The notes beneath the pieces were generated by a model. That model did no database searches and was not told the DNA's origin. It saw only the letters and a program-made list of their open reading frames with translations. Position numbers and translations under genes: made by a program. DNA of 64,000 bases, from NCBI GenBank assembly GCA_016790225.1, contig JAEUOZ010000038.1:38302-102301 (forward strand), in the 5' to 3' direction. Below, in pieces: positions 35,172-45,900 of this stretch. Numbering within the stretch: position 1 is the stretch's first letter; every line of letters begins with the position of its first letter. The stretch comes from Rubrivivax sp. Lineage in GTDB: Bacteria > Pseudomonadota > Gammaproteobacteria > Burkholderiales > Burkholderiaceae.

Positions 35172-36323
35172 TCAGCCGAAGTGGGCGGCCTGCACCAGCT
35201 TGCTGCCCGCCAGGCGCCCCAGGCGATCCAGTTCGCCCATGTTGTCGGGCTCGTCCATCGCTTCCAGTGATTTCAGGGCCTTGGCACTCAAGGTCTCGCC
35301 CAGGAATTCCTGGCACCAGTCGCTCTGCAACAGCACGTTGTAGCGCAGGTAGCTGCACATCGGCGTGCCGCCCAGCGCCGGCCCGGCGGTGCGCATCTCG
35401 CGGTCGATCATGCGCGCCGTGGGGCTGCGCGAGATCCACTGCATGATGGCTTCCACCTGATCGGCGCAATCCTCCATCAGCGCCTTGAGCGAAAGCACGG
35501 CGTGGATGGCGGCCGTGCCTTCAACGATATTGGCGTGGCCCACTTCCGCGTTGGCCTTGCCGGTGCCCACGGAGACCACCTCCAGCGCCTGCTCGCCCAC
35601 GGGCCAGTTCAGGTTGTAGCCCTCCATCGTGGCCGTCATCAGTGCCATCAGCGTGGGGTTGTTGCCGGGGCTGACGCCGCCATCGACAAAGTCCCCCTTC
35701 ACGGCCTTCAGCCCGTTGGCACTGCGCCCAATCTGGATGGTCTCCGGATCGAAGAAGTACGGCGCTGCGGTGCTGGCGCGCACCACCTGCCACAGCGGGT
35801 ATTCGCCGTTGGGGATGGTGGTGGATCGCGTGCCGGCCTTGAAGTAGCGCGCCTTGGGGTTGTTGGTGATGGGCCAGGTGCTGCCGGTGTCCAGCCGCTT
35901 GGTCACCACCAGCAGCCCGGTGTGGAAGTCGGGGCTGTCCATGCGGCGATCGCCCAGCACGCCGATCAGGGCCTCCTTCACCTTGTCGGCATCGAACTTG
36001 GCGCGCAGGGCGCCCCAGCGCAGCAGGCTGCGCTTGAACACCACCTTGCCCAGGGCCAGGTAGTGCTGGTGAACCTCCTCCACCGACATGCCCAGCGACA
36101 GGGCCGCCGCAATGATGGCGCCGGTGGAGGTGCCGGCGATCAGGTCGAAGTGATCGGACAGGCGCAGATCGGGATCGCCGTGCTTGTCGCGCAGCAGCCG
36201 TTCGATCTCGCGCAGGATGCCTAACGTCAGAATGCCGCGCAGTCCACCGCCATCGAGCGCCAGGATGCGCTTGGGGCCGACGGCCGGGTCCAGGTGTTCG
36301 GCAAAGCTGCGGGTTCGGGCCAT
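35172..36323 (-). CDS. Patatin-like phospholipase
   Basis: The 383-residue protein has the patatin oxyanion loop Asp-Gly-Gly-Gly-Leu-Arg-Gly at 24-30, the nucleophile elbow Gly-Thr-Ser-Thr-Gly with Ser66, and the catalytic Asp214 in Val-Asp-Gly-Gly. A Ser-Asp dyad hydrolase acting on membrane lipids is expected. No signal peptide is present, so it acts in the cytoplasm on the inner membrane unless exported by another route. The GGAGAA before the ATG at 36323 sets the start. Its stop lies 7 bp from the convergent multidomain gene. Patatin-like effectors are known in CBASS defence, but no cyclase is adjacent. Confidence 0.9.
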   Translation of the reverse strand: MARTRSFAEHLDPAVGPKRILALDGGGLRGILTLGILREIERLLRDKHGDPDLRLSDHFDLIAGTSTGAIIAAALSLGMSVEEVHQHYLALGKVVFKRSLLRWGALRAKFDADKVKEALIGVLGDRRMDSPDFHTGLLVVTKRLDTGSTWPITNNPKARYFKAGTRSTTIPNGEYPLWQVVRASTAAPYFFDPETIQIGRSANGLKAVKGDFVDGGVSPGNNPTLMALMTATMEGYNLNWPVGEQALEVVSVGTGKANAEVGHANIVEGTAAIHAVLSLKALMEDCADQVEAIMQWISRSPTARMIDREMRTAGPALGGTPMCSYLRYNVLLQSDWCQEFLGETLSAKALKSLEAMDEPDNMGELDRLGRLAGSKLVQAAHFG

Positions 36324-36568
36324 GGGGTTCTCCGGGCAGGTGGCGATGCGCGTATGTGACCCGTTGCACCGCCCGGGGTCAAGAGGGATGGTCCTGCCAT
36401 GTCCTGCCGACGATGGAGAACGCATCGCATCGGCGGCCTCGCGGAGATGACGCATTTGTCATCTTCGTGTTCGCCAGCGCTCGGCTGGCCGGCTCACAGT
36501 TCGATCCATGGACGGCGCATCGCCGGCCAGCCACAGACGAACCACCCTTCTCTCAACTGGAGCCTCTC

Positions 36569-36913
36569 ATGAACACGAACCGCCTCGTTTCCGTTCTCGC
36601 CTTCGCCGCCATCGGTCTGGGCGCCACCAGCGCCGCGCTGGCCCAGGAAGCCACCACCGACGCCTGGATGGCCGCCGCCTCCACCCAGAGCCGCAGCGCC
36701 GTGCAGGCCGATCTGATGAAGGCCCGCGCCGACGGCAGCATCCGCTTCGCCCGCGCCGGCTACGTCGAACCCCTGCGCAGCGTCAGCAGCCGCGAGCAGG
36801 TGCGCGACACCGCGCTGGCCGCACGCCGCTCGGGTGAACTGTCAGCCATCGATGCAGTTGTCTACAACCACGTGCCGCAGAGCCCGGTGATGCTGGCTCG
36901 CGCGACGCGCTGA
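36569..36913 (+). CDS. DUF4148-like secreted protein
   Basis: The 114-residue protein has a signal peptide (Met-Asn-Thr-Asn-Arg, hydrophobic core, Ala-Leu-Ala-Gln) and a mature domain of the DUF4148 type, with Ser-Arg-Ser-Ala-Val-Gln-Ala-Asp-Leu and a later Ser-Arg-Glu-Gln-Val-Arg segment. Such proteins are abundant in Burkholderiales and probably periplasmic; their function is unknown. It shares a 245-bp divergent intergenic region with the patatin gene. Confidence 0.75.
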   Translation: MNTNRLVSVLAFAAIGLGATSAALAQEATTDAWMAAASTQSRSAVQADLMKARADGSIRFARAGYVEPLRSVSSREQVRDTALAARRSGELSAIDAVVYNHVPQSPVMLARATR

Positions 36914-36968
36914 AGCGGACTTCGACCACAACAGGGTCCGGGGCTCGCGCCCCGGGCCCTTCGCGCGT

Positions 36969-39134
36969 TCAGGACGACCGATCCAGACGTTGGCGAAGCC
37001 CGCTCATGCGCCAGGTCCGGCGCTGCAGCGCCTGCGCGATCAGCGTGTCGTCGGCGCCTGCGATGCTCAGCCAGCGGCGGGCGCGTGTGATGCCGGTATA
37101 GAGCAGCTCCCGCGTCAGCAGGGGCATGTCGCTTTCCGGCAGCGCCAGCAGCACATGCTCGAATTCGGAGCCCTGGCTCTTGTGCACCGTCATCGCAAAG
37201 GCCGTCTGCACCGGCGGCAACCGGCCCACGGCCACGCTGCGAAGCCCTTCGGCTTCGGCAAACCAGGCGCGCAAGCCGCTGGCTGAATCCGTTCTCTGGC
37301 CGGGTTCGGCCGGCGCGCGCAACACCAGCCCGATGTCGCCGTTGTACAGGCGCAAGGCCGGATCGTTGCGCGTCACCATCACGGGACGCCCTTCGTACCA
37401 GCTGCCGCGCGCCTGCAACCAGCCTTGGGCCGTGGCCTGGCGCTCGATCAGCGCATTCAGCCCCTGCACGCCGCGCGGGCCTTCGCGCAGCGCACACAGC
37501 ACGCGAAAGCGCTCGAAGCCCGCCAGCAATTGCAGCACCCAGGGTTCGAATGCCTCGCGCTCACGCGGGCGGTGGCGAAGCTGGCGCAGCCAGCCGGCAT
37601 GGCTGGGTGCGGCATCCGCCGTGGCGGTGGGCTGGGCCGGCGACTCGGCATCCGCCGCGCCGCCGGGCGGCAAGCTGTCAACCACGCGGCCCAGCGCCCA
37701 GCGCGCGATCTCCGCTGACGCGGCCTCGGCGGCGGCGGGCGTTGCGGCCTTTGGCACAGGCAGCCGCCGCAGCTGCACCTGCTGCGGATCACCCAAGCAG
37801 CGGCCAAAGGCCGCGGCGTCGCCGGCATGGGTGGCCTGGGCCAGCTGACCGATCCCGCCCCCAAAACGGTGGCTGTGCAGCAGCCGCACCGTCTGGCCCG
37901 CCAGCGGCGAACCCGGGTCCACCGCGCACAGCTCGCCCAATACCGAGCCCGCCTCCACTGAGGCCAGCTGTTCGCTGTCGCCCAAGAGCACCAGCCTTGC
38001 CGCGGGCGGCAAGGCCTTCAGCAGTGCGGCCATCAGCTCCAGATGCACCATCGAAGCCTCGTCGACCAGCAGCACATCCAGCGGCAGCGGGCGCTGCTCA
38101 TCGTGGGCGAAGTGCCGCGTGCGCGGGCGCACGCCCAGCAGCGCGTGCAGTGTTCGCGCTGGCGGCAAGGGCTCCAGTGCCTGCAGCGTCACGGCGTCGA
38201 TGCCCTCGGCGCGAAGCTCGGCCAGACCACGCGCGATGGATTGCCGCAGGCGTGCAGCCGCCTTGCCGGTGGGCGCTGCCAGGCCCACACGCAGCGGCGG
38301 CCTGAGCGGCGTGCCAGAGGCGTCCGATGCGTCCATGCCGTCTGAAGCGTGCAGCGCCTGCAGCAGCACCAGCAGCCGCGCCGCCGTGTACGTCTTGCCG
38401 GTGCCCGGGCCCCCGGTGATGAGGGTCAGGCCCGCGCGCAGGGCGCGCTCGCAGGCCAGGCGCTGCAGGTCCGGCTGGGCCACCCCTGCGGGCGCTGCAG
38501 CACCAGCCACGCCCGTCATCCGCGCCGGCGGGAACAGGCGATCCAGCCAGCCCTGCATCCGGTGCTCGGCCGCAGCGTCCCGCGCCGGCAGCCGGCGTGC
38601 ACGTCGTGCCAGGTGCCAGGCCAGCTCGCGCTCCAGCTGCGCGTAGCGGCGCAGGTACAGGCGGTTGCCCTGCAGGACCAGCGGCGTCTGCGGCTCTGCC
38701 CCAGGATCCTCTGTGCTGTCCTGCGTGTGCGGCGGCAAGCGGTCCCCGACGCCTGCGCAAACCGTCCCATGGGCCTGCCAGCGCAGGCGCGCGGCCTCAG
38801 CGTCGGGTGGCAGCTCGCGCAGACGGGCCTGCCAGCTGGCCAGGATCGCGTCACCCGATCCGTCGATCGGACTTGAGGCCGCCGAAGGGCGTTCACGCGA
38901 TGGAGACAGCGCTTGCAGCACACGCGCGGGAGCGCGCGCCAGCTCGGCCAGGTCCAGGCACACGTGGCCTTCGGCCTCCAGCCGGCTCAGCAGGCTGATG
39001 GCCCGCAGCAGGTCCGCCGGCGTGGCAGGCGCGTGCGCGGCGATGAAGCGGGCCAGCTCCACATCCAGCGCTCGCAGCAGGCCCAGCTGGCGCGCGGCGT
39101 CCCACTCGGCCCAGGGCACGGGGCTGTCGGTCAT
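36969..39134 (-). CDS. recD: RecBCD enzyme subunit RecD (exonuclease V alpha)
   Basis: The 721-residue SF1 helicase has Walker A Gly-Gly-Pro-Gly-Thr-Gly-Lys-Thr at about 241-248, a Val-Asp-Glu-Ala-Ser-Met Walker B region, and a C-terminal Val-His-Lys-Ser-Gln-Gly-Ser-Glu-Phe motif. It is the 5'-3' helicase of RecBCD, acting in double-strand break repair and degradation of foreign linear DNA. The recD start lies 13 bp after the recB stop. The gene order recC-recB-recD without ptr between them is common in Betaproteobacteria. Confidence 0.95.
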   Translation of the reverse strand: MTDSPVPWAEWDAARQLGLLRALDVELARFIAAHAPATPADLLRAISLLSRLEAEGHVCLDLAELARAPARVLQALSPSRERPSAASSPIDGSGDAILASWQARLRELPPDAEAARLRWQAHGTVCAGVGDRLPPHTQDSTEDPGAEPQTPLVLQGNRLYLRRYAQLERELAWHLARRARRLPARDAAAEHRMQGWLDRLFPPARMTGVAGAAAPAGVAQPDLQRLACERALRAGLTLITGGPGTGKTYTAARLLVLLQALHASDGMDASDASGTPLRPPLRVGLAAPTGKAAARLRQSIARGLAELRAEGIDAVTLQALEPLPPARTLHALLGVRPRTRHFAHDEQRPLPLDVLLVDEASMVHLELMAALLKALPPAARLVLLGDSEQLASVEAGSVLGELCAVDPGSPLAGQTVRLLHSHRFGGGIGQLAQATHAGDAAAFGRCLGDPQQVQLRRLPVPKAATPAAAEAASAEIARWALGRVVDSLPPGGAADAESPAQPTATADAAPSHAGWLRQLRHRPREREAFEPWVLQLLAGFERFRVLCALREGPRGVQGLNALIERQATAQGWLQARGSWYEGRPVMVTRNDPALRLYNGDIGLVLRAPAEPGQRTDSASGLRAWFAEAEGLRSVAVGRLPPVQTAFAMTVHKSQGSEFEHVLLALPESDMPLLTRELLYTGITRARRWLSIAGADDTLIAQALQRRTWRMSGLRQRLDRSS

Positions 39135-39147
39135 CGCGTGGCGCTCT

Positions 39148-42100
39148 TCATGCTGTGTCGGTGGCCTCGGCGGGCCCTGCGGGCAGCTGCTTGTCCAGCG
39201 CCATCAGCAGATCCAGCGGCGCCGGCAGCGTGCAGCAGCCGGCCGTCGGCGCGGCGACGCCGCGCAGGAAGAAGTAGATCGCGCCACCCAGGTGCCGGGC
39301 CGGTTCGTAGCGCGCGCCCAGCCGGGTGCGCAGCAACCGGTGCAACGGCAGCAGATACAGCACGGCCTGCACGTCGTAGCGATGCTCCAGCACGGCCCGT
39401 TCCATCGCGGCCAGGGTGTAGGCCGCATCGTCCGGGCCCAGCGCGTTGCTCTTGTAGTCCAGCACCCACCAGCGCCCGCCATGCTCGAACACCAGATCGG
39501 CAAAACCCATCAGCAGGCCGCGCAGCGGGCGCTGGGCCAGCGCCGGCCGGCGCTGCTGCGGCAGCACCTGCTGCTGGCAGGCCAGGTCCAGCGCAGCGGT
39601 ATCCAGGCCGTCGTCGGGCAGCCAGAACTCCATCTCGGGCAGCGGTGCCTGAAGTTCATGCAAGCCCGCCCCCAGCGGCGGCAGGCGGCGCGTGCAGACG
39701 GCCGACAGCCAGGCCTGCACCTCGGCCGCGCGCTGGCCCCAGCCTTCCCGCTCGCAGCGGCGCTGCAGCGCGCGCTGGATGGCCGGCTCCTGCACGCGCG
39801 CAAAGCCTTCGCCGGCCAGCCACTCCAGCTGGCCGTGCAGGAAGTTGCCGGCAAAGGCCCCGCGCGGAAAGCGGTGCCAGGGCGCGACGGGTGCGCCGAC
39901 GGCAGGCGCCTCGGGCACGGCGGCCGGCTGGCCCACGGGCGGCTCGTCCTGCCGCAGCAGGCTGTCGCGCACCCAGCCTTCGCCGCTTGATGGCGCCGCG
40001 GCGGACAGCGCGGCCGCGACATCCGCGCCGGCAGCCGCGCCAGATTCCGCGCCGGCATCACGCACCAGCGCCGAGTAGCTGCTGATCGCCCACTGCCGGT
40101 CAAAGCCGGCGTGGCAGCTCAGCGGCGGCGCGAGCGGCGCATCCACCTGACCCAGGCGCGCCTGCTGCCGCGGCTGCAAGGCCGGATCCTCGGCAGCTGT
40201 CCAGACATCCAGGCGGGCCTGCGGCAGGGCGCCCACCAGGGTCCGCAGATCCTCCAGGATCTTTGCGGGCTCCGCGGCCTGATCGCCACTGACCAGATGG
40301 CCCAGGGCACTCTGGTGCCAGACGCACACGTTGCCATTGCCGACCCTGTGCAGCGAGGCACCCAGCCACAGGTGATGGCGCGCCCGCGTCAGCGCCACGT
40401 AGAGCAGGCGCACGTCCTCGCGCCGCTGCTCGAGTTCGGCCCATTGGTGGTCGTCTTCACCCGGCTCCAGCACCAGGCTCGCGCGTCCGCTGGGATCGAC
40501 GCGCCGCAGGGCCCAGGGCCGGTTCTTGCGCGGATCCCGGAAGAAGCTGGCAAAGGGCACGAAGACCACCGGGTACTCCAGGCCCTTGGCCTTGTGCACG
40601 GTGACCACCTGCACGCGGTCGGCATCGCTTTCCAGGCGCAGCACCTGCTCTTCGGCCTCGCCGGCCTCGGCCGAGGGCTGCTGGATCTGCCGCTCCAGCC
40701 AGCGCAGCAGCGCGCCGGGGCTGTCCAGCCGCGCGGCGGCCTGCTGCAGCAGCTCGGCCAGGTGCAGCACGTTGGTCAGCCGTCGCTCGCCTTCCGGGCT
40801 GGCCAGCCAGCGTGCAGGCAGCGCCCACCCGTGCAGAGCGGCGCGCAAGGCGGCCAGCACGCCCTGGCTGTGCCAGAGTGCCTGCAGGCGCACCAGGGCT
40901 TCGGCTTCCGCCTCGAACTGCTCATCGTCATCGGCCAGTTGCCGCAGCCGCGCCAGCGACAGGCCGCGCAGCGCCGTGGCCAGCGCCGCGCGCACCAGCC
41001 GCTCATCGCGTGGATCGTTGGCTGCCTGCAGCCAGCGCAGCAGGTCGCGCGCTTCCGGCGTCTCGAAGACCGAATCGCGGTCGGACAGAAACACCGAAGG
41101 CAGATCGCGCCGCTGCATCTCGCGCCGCACCCGCCGAGCTTCGTGGTGGCTGCGCACCAGGATGGCGACGTCGCCCGGGCGCAGGCGTTTCCAGGGCTTG
41201 CCCGGCTCTTCGAAGCCCATGGCCGGATCGCTGAGCCACTCCACCAGCGTCTGCGCGCAACGGGCGGCATAGCGCTGGCGCGACACCACGGTGCCTTGCA
41301 GCTCCGGCTCGGTCCCCACGATGAGCGCCGGCCAGGGCGCCCCGCCCCGGATCAGCCTCTCGGCACGGCCCTGTGCGCGCACGGGCCCGAAGGGCAGCGC
41401 GCCGGGCGCACCCCGGCCGCCGAAACGGAAGGCGCCCTGATCCTGCTGCTCTTCGGCGTGCCCGAACAGCTGGTTCACGGCGGCCACCATGCCGGGGCTG
41501 GAGCGGCGGTTGACCGCCAGCCGGTGATGCCGGCCCTGCGTGGCCCGGCGCGCGCGCAGGTAGCTGTGGATGTCGGCGCCGCGGAAGGCGTAGATCGACT
41601 GCTTGGGATCGCCGATCAGCAGGATCAGGCGCGCGGGATCGTTGCTCGCGATGCGGTAGAGACGGTCCAGGATGCCCAGCTGCAGCGGCGAGGTGTCCTG
41701 GAATTCGTCCACCAGCGCCACGGGGTAGCGCTGCAGGATGCGTTCGCGCAGGTGCTGCGCCCGCTCGCCGTGGCGTGCCTCGTCCAGGGCGTCATGCAGC
41801 TGCTGCTGCACATCGTGGTGGCTGCTCAGCTGACGCTGCGCCTTCAAGGCCTGGGCCTGCCGCAGCACGGCCGCCACCAGCGTCGCGCGCAGGCGCACGG
41901 CACGCGGCGTCTGGTTCTCCAGGGTGTCGATCAGGGCCTGGAATTCATCGAAGCACGGCGGCAGCCGGGGCAGCGTGTGGTTGTTCTTCAGCGCGGACCG
42001 CAAGCCCGCGGGTGTGAGCTTGCCCAGTGGCGAGTCCTTCAGAGGCAAGGCTTCCTTCGCGGGATCCAGCGCCCAGGCGCTCAGTGCCTTCAGGGCCGCG

Positions 42101-42969
42101 CGCACCCTTTCGGGCTTGATGCGCGACTTGTTGAACGGAGAATCCGGCCGCACAAGCCAGGGCTCCAGGGCGGCCGCCATGGCGTCGGCCCGTTCGGCCC
42201 AGCCGGCCTTCACCTGCGCCAGGGTCTGCAGGCTGGCAGCGATCATGTCGGAGAACTCGGCCCCACGCCAGCTGGCGTCCTGCGCCAGATCGGATTCGGC
42301 CACCACCTGGGCATCCCTGGCCAGGTCGTCCGGCGAAGTCCACAGCTCGCGCACGACCTCCAGCGCCACTTCATTGAGCGGGTAGACCTGGCGCCGCCAC
42401 ACGTCGCGCGCCGCTTCCTGCAGCAAGGCCGGCCCGTCGGGCATCACCTCACCCTGCACCGGCGCATCATGATCGAAGCGGTGATCCCGCAGCACACGCT
42501 GGCACCAGGCATCGAGCGTATGGATTGCGGCGTCGTCCATCGCCTGCGCGGCACGCTCCAGACGCCAGGCGGCGATTTCGCGCTCGCCGGCGGCCGGGTA
42601 ATCGGCCAGCAGGCGCTGCAGCAACGTGTCTTCGGTGGCCCGCTGGCCGCGGAAGACGGCGGCGGCCTGCGCCAGCCGATCGCGCACGCGGCCCGCCAGC
42701 TCACGCGTGGCCGCCCGCGTGAAGGTCATCACCAGGATCTCGCCCGGCAGCAGCGCACGGTCTTCGCGCTGCACGGCATCGCCGTGGCCCAGCACCAGGC
42801 GCAGGAACAGCGCAGCCAGGGTCCAGGTCTTGCCCGTGCCGGCGCTGGCTTCGATCAGCGCGCTGCCACGCAGGCGCAGCGCGCCGACATCCAGCTCGCC
42901 ATCTCCTGTGGCGAGAGCGGGATCCGGGCCTTCCGAGGCCGGGGACAAGGGTCTTGACGACTCAGTCAT
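39148..42969 (-). CDS. recB: RecBCD enzyme subunit RecB
   Basis: The 1273-residue protein has UvrD-type Walker A Ala-Ser-Ala-Gly-Thr-Gly-Lys-Thr at about 40-47, an Asp-Glu-Phe-Gln-Asp-Thr Walker B motif and a Val-His-Lys-Ala-Lys-Gly-Leu-Glu-Tyr motif VI region. The C-terminal RecB nuclease domain ends with Val-Leu-Asp-Tyr-Lys-Ser-Asn near 1170, containing the metal-binding Asp and the Lys. It is the 3'-5' helicase and nuclease. Its start overlaps the recC end by 8 bp. Confidence 0.95.
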   Translation of the reverse strand: MTESSRPLSPASEGPDPALATGDGELDVGALRLRGSALIEASAGTGKTWTLAALFLRLVLGHGDAVQREDRALLPGEILVMTFTRAATRELAGRVRDRLAQAAAVFRGQRATEDTLLQRLLADYPAAGEREIAAWRLERAAQAMDDAAIHTLDAWCQRVLRDHRFDHDAPVQGEVMPDGPALLQEAARDVWRRQVYPLNEVALEVVRELWTSPDDLARDAQVVAESDLAQDASWRGAEFSDMIAASLQTLAQVKAGWAERADAMAAALEPWLVRPDSPFNKSRIKPERVRAALKALSAWALDPAKEALPLKDSPLGKLTPAGLRSALKNNHTLPRLPPCFDEFQALIDTLENQTPRAVRLRATLVAAVLRQAQALKAQRQLSSHHDVQQQLHDALDEARHGERAQHLRERILQRYPVALVDEFQDTSPLQLGILDRLYRIASNDPARLILLIGDPKQSIYAFRGADIHSYLRARRATQGRHHRLAVNRRSSPGMVAAVNQLFGHAEEQQDQGAFRFGGRGAPGALPFGPVRAQGRAERLIRGGAPWPALIVGTEPELQGTVVSRQRYAARCAQTLVEWLSDPAMGFEEPGKPWKRLRPGDVAILVRSHHEARRVRREMQRRDLPSVFLSDRDSVFETPEARDLLRWLQAANDPRDERLVRAALATALRGLSLARLRQLADDDEQFEAEAEALVRLQALWHSQGVLAALRAALHGWALPARWLASPEGERRLTNVLHLAELLQQAAARLDSPGALLRWLERQIQQPSAEAGEAEEQVLRLESDADRVQVVTVHKAKGLEYPVVFVPFASFFRDPRKNRPWALRRVDPSGRASLVLEPGEDDHQWAELEQRREDVRLLYVALTRARHHLWLGASLHRVGNGNVCVWHQSALGHLVSGDQAAEPAKILEDLRTLVGALPQARLDVWTAAEDPALQPRQQARLGQVDAPLAPPLSCHAGFDRQWAISSYSALVRDAGAESGAAAGADVAAALSAAAPSSGEGWVRDSLLRQDEPPVGQPAAVPEAPAVGAPVAPWHRFPRGAFAGNFLHGQLEWLAGEGFARVQEPAIQRALQRRCEREGWGQRAAEVQAWLSAVCTRRLPPLGAGLHELQAPLPEMEFWLPDDGLDTAALDLACQQQVLPQQRRPALAQRPLRGLLMGFADLVFEHGGRWWVLDYKSNALGPDDAAYTLAAMERAVLEHRYDVQAVLYLLPLHRLLRTRLGARYEPARHLGGAIYFFLRGVAAPTAGCCTLPAPLDLLMALDKQLPAGPAEATDTA

Positions 42970-45900
42970 CGCCCGCCTCCACGGATCCTCTCGCGGCCTC
43001 TTCCCTGGCAGCGCCGCCCGAAAGATCTCGCCAGCTCACCTGACTTTGCAGGTCAGACAGTGCAGCGGCATACAGCCACTCGGTATCGCGCCCGAACGAG
43101 TGTTCGCCACTCAAGGCCTCGAAATCCGGATACAGGCGCTGCAGGCAGGGCTCTTTGACGTCAGCCCGCGGGGAATGCTCGTCGCCTTCATAGGCCCTCT
43201 GCGCGGCGCGTGCCGCGGCGTCCAGGCTGCCCTCTTCAGCTTGCTGCGCGCTGAGCCAGGCCAGCCCCGTGGCGGCCACCGTGGCCAACGGCCTGCCCTG
43301 CTCCAGGCTCAGCGTCGCCGCCCGCAGCAACTCGGTCAACTGCGCGCGGGCCTGGGCGGGATCCGCGGCGGCGATCTCGGCCACGGCGTCACTGCCGATC
43401 ACCACAGCCCGCGCCGGGCGCCCCGCGGCCGCGCAGGCCAGCACCCGCAGCCACGGGCCCAGCAGCTTGTCCAGCCGCGGCTGCGGGTTGTTGCCGCGAA
43501 CCAACCGCAGAGTACCCGGCTGCAGCTGCAGAAAAACCGCATGGCCGCTGGCATCACCGCGCAGGCCGCCCAGCGTGTCCTGCAGCTCAACCCGCCAGGG
43601 CTGGGTTTGCGTCAGCACAGCGGCGGCATCCGGCACCTGTAGCGTGAGCGCCGGCAGGCCATGCGGATGGACTGCGCGCCAGCGACGGTCTTCCGCCAGC
43701 ATCGGCTCCGCCAGCGAACGCAAGGCCTTGGTGGCCTGATCGCCGGCCGCCGCCAGCGGCAGACGCCCTTCGCGGGCCAGGCGGCGCAGCGCGGCCTCCA
43801 GCCCCTGCGCGGGCGCCTGCTCCAGCAGCCGCGCCAGCCACTGTGCACGCTCCAGCGCATCGGTGCCGAAGCTCTCGTCGTCGCCAGGACCCTCGTCCTC
43901 GGCATCGTCCAGACTGACGCGGAGGCGGTGTCGGAAGAAGGCCTTGACCGGGTTGCGCACAAAGGCCGTGAGCTGCGCGAGTGACCAGATGCGCGGGCCT
44001 TCGCCAGCTTCGGCCGGCAGGCCGGGATCCCCGCTCTGCGAGCCTGCCGTGACTCTGCCGGCCTCAGCCTCAGGATTGGCGTCGGATGCAGGCTGCGGCG
44101 GCAGGTGCACCTGCCGCCAGGCCGCGGCGTAGGTGAAGAGCGACTGCGGTGAATCGTCAGCCTCGGCCTCGAAGTAGCGCCGGCTGAAGGGCTGCAGCGG
44201 GTGTTCCACCGTGCGCTGCGCACTGACGCCCTCGCCCCAGCCGGCATCGAGGTAGTCGCGCAGTTGCGCCACCAGCACGGAGGGCGGCTCTTCACTGTTG
44301 TCGCGCTGGCTGCGGCCGACCCAGCTGATGTGCAGGGCGCGGCGCGCCGAGAGCAGCGCATCCAGCATCAGCTGGCGGTCATCGCTGCGGCGCGAGCGAT
44401 CGCCCGGGCGGCTCAGGCCGGGCAGCGCCATCAGGTCCAGATCGGTGGGGCCTGGCGCGCGGGGGTAATCGGCCTCGTTCATGCCCAGCAGGCACACCAG
44501 CTCGAACGGGATCGCGCGCAGCGGCAGCAGGGTGCAGAAGGTCACCCCACCCGCCTTGAATCGCCGCGCGCCGCCAGGCTCCTGCAGGCCGCCCAGCCAG
44601 GCCTCGCGCAGCACCGCCAGATCCACCGCTTCTTCGAATCCGGCCGCCTCGCAGGCCAGCAGCCAGCGTGACAGCTCTTCGTCCAGCGCGGCCAGGCCTT
44701 CGCGCTCGTCTGCGTCGGCGGGCTCGAACATCGATTGCAGCAGGACGCGCGCGCGCTGCGCCCAGGCCTCGGGCGGTCGCGTGCCGCAGGCATCGGCCCA
44801 CCAGTCGCGCAGCACCTGCGCCATCTCGGCCAGTGCGCCGGCCACGCCGGCGGCGAGCCCGCCCACCTCATCCAGCGGCTGCACGCCCTGCCAGCCTTCA
44901 TCCAGCGCGCCCGCGGCGTGGCCCAGCAGCAGCCGGTCGATCCCGAAGCGCCAACTGCCCACCTCACCGGCGGCCTGCAGGCCCAGGCCCGCACGCTGCG
45001 TGGCATCCAGGCCCCAGCGCACGCCGGCCGCCGCCAGCCACTGCAGGGCCAGGGGCCGATCCGCATCGCCGATGCCGAAGCGCCTGGCGCAGGCAGGCAG
45101 CTCCAGCAGTTCGCGCCACTGGCTGGCGGTGAAGCGCTGGCAAGGGGCCTGAAGCAACCACTCCAGCACGCGCATCAAGGGCGCCGGGCCGGCTTCGGTG
45201 GCGTCAGCCAGACCCCAGGGGATGTGGCGCGGATCGCCCCGCGGCACGGCACCGAAGACGGCACGGATCGCGGCCGCATGCGTCTGGATATCCGGCACCA
45301 TCACCACGATGTCGCGTGGGTTCAGCGGCGCCTCGTCGGCCGCCGGCCGGGACAGCCGCCGCAGCAGCTGGTCGTGCAGGATCTCCACCTCGCGCTGCGG
45401 GCTGTGGGCGATGTGGAAGACGATCGAATCATCGTCCGCGGCCGGCGCCGCATCCGCGTGTTCGGTCAGCGGCCGGCCTTCGCGGATGTGCGCCTGCACC
45501 TGGGTCAGCAGCGTGCGGCCGGGCGTGTCGTCGAACAGGTCGATGCGCAGCAGCTCGAAGCGCTCTCGCGCGCGCTGCACGTCGTCGAAGGCATCCAGCT
45601 GGCGCACGAAGTCCCGCGCCTGTCGGCCCCAGGCGGCCAGCAGCGGGTGGCCGTGGGCGTGCAGCACCTGGGGCGGCAGCGCGGTCAGCTCCACGCCGCC
45701 ACGGGGCGTGTGGCGGCGCCGGCTGATGGCCAGCTGCTCGCGGCCATCGATCAGATCGGACCAGAAGTGCCGGCACGGGTTGGGCACCGCCAGCATCACC
45801 TGGGTCTGCCCGGCCAGCGCGGCCAGCAGTTCCAGCGTGGGCTGTGGCAGCTGCGTGCTGCCAAACAGGATCACCCGGCGCGGCAAGGACGGCCAGGGTC

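Noticed and set aside
35172..36323. A CBASS operon with the patatin as CapV
   Set aside because: No CD-NTase, E1/E2 or JAB gene is visible nearby, and the adjacent gene is convergent. Only a looser signalling-module hypothesis is kept.
40111..42957. Very long open frame on the strand opposite recB, and similar long antisense frames opposite the EAL gene, atzF and its downstream binding-protein gene, and both BTAD genes
   Set aside because: In high-GC DNA, codon bias keeps antisense frames open. Their translations are rich in Arg, Gln, Gly and His with no domain motifs, and the opposite strand holds well-supported genes.
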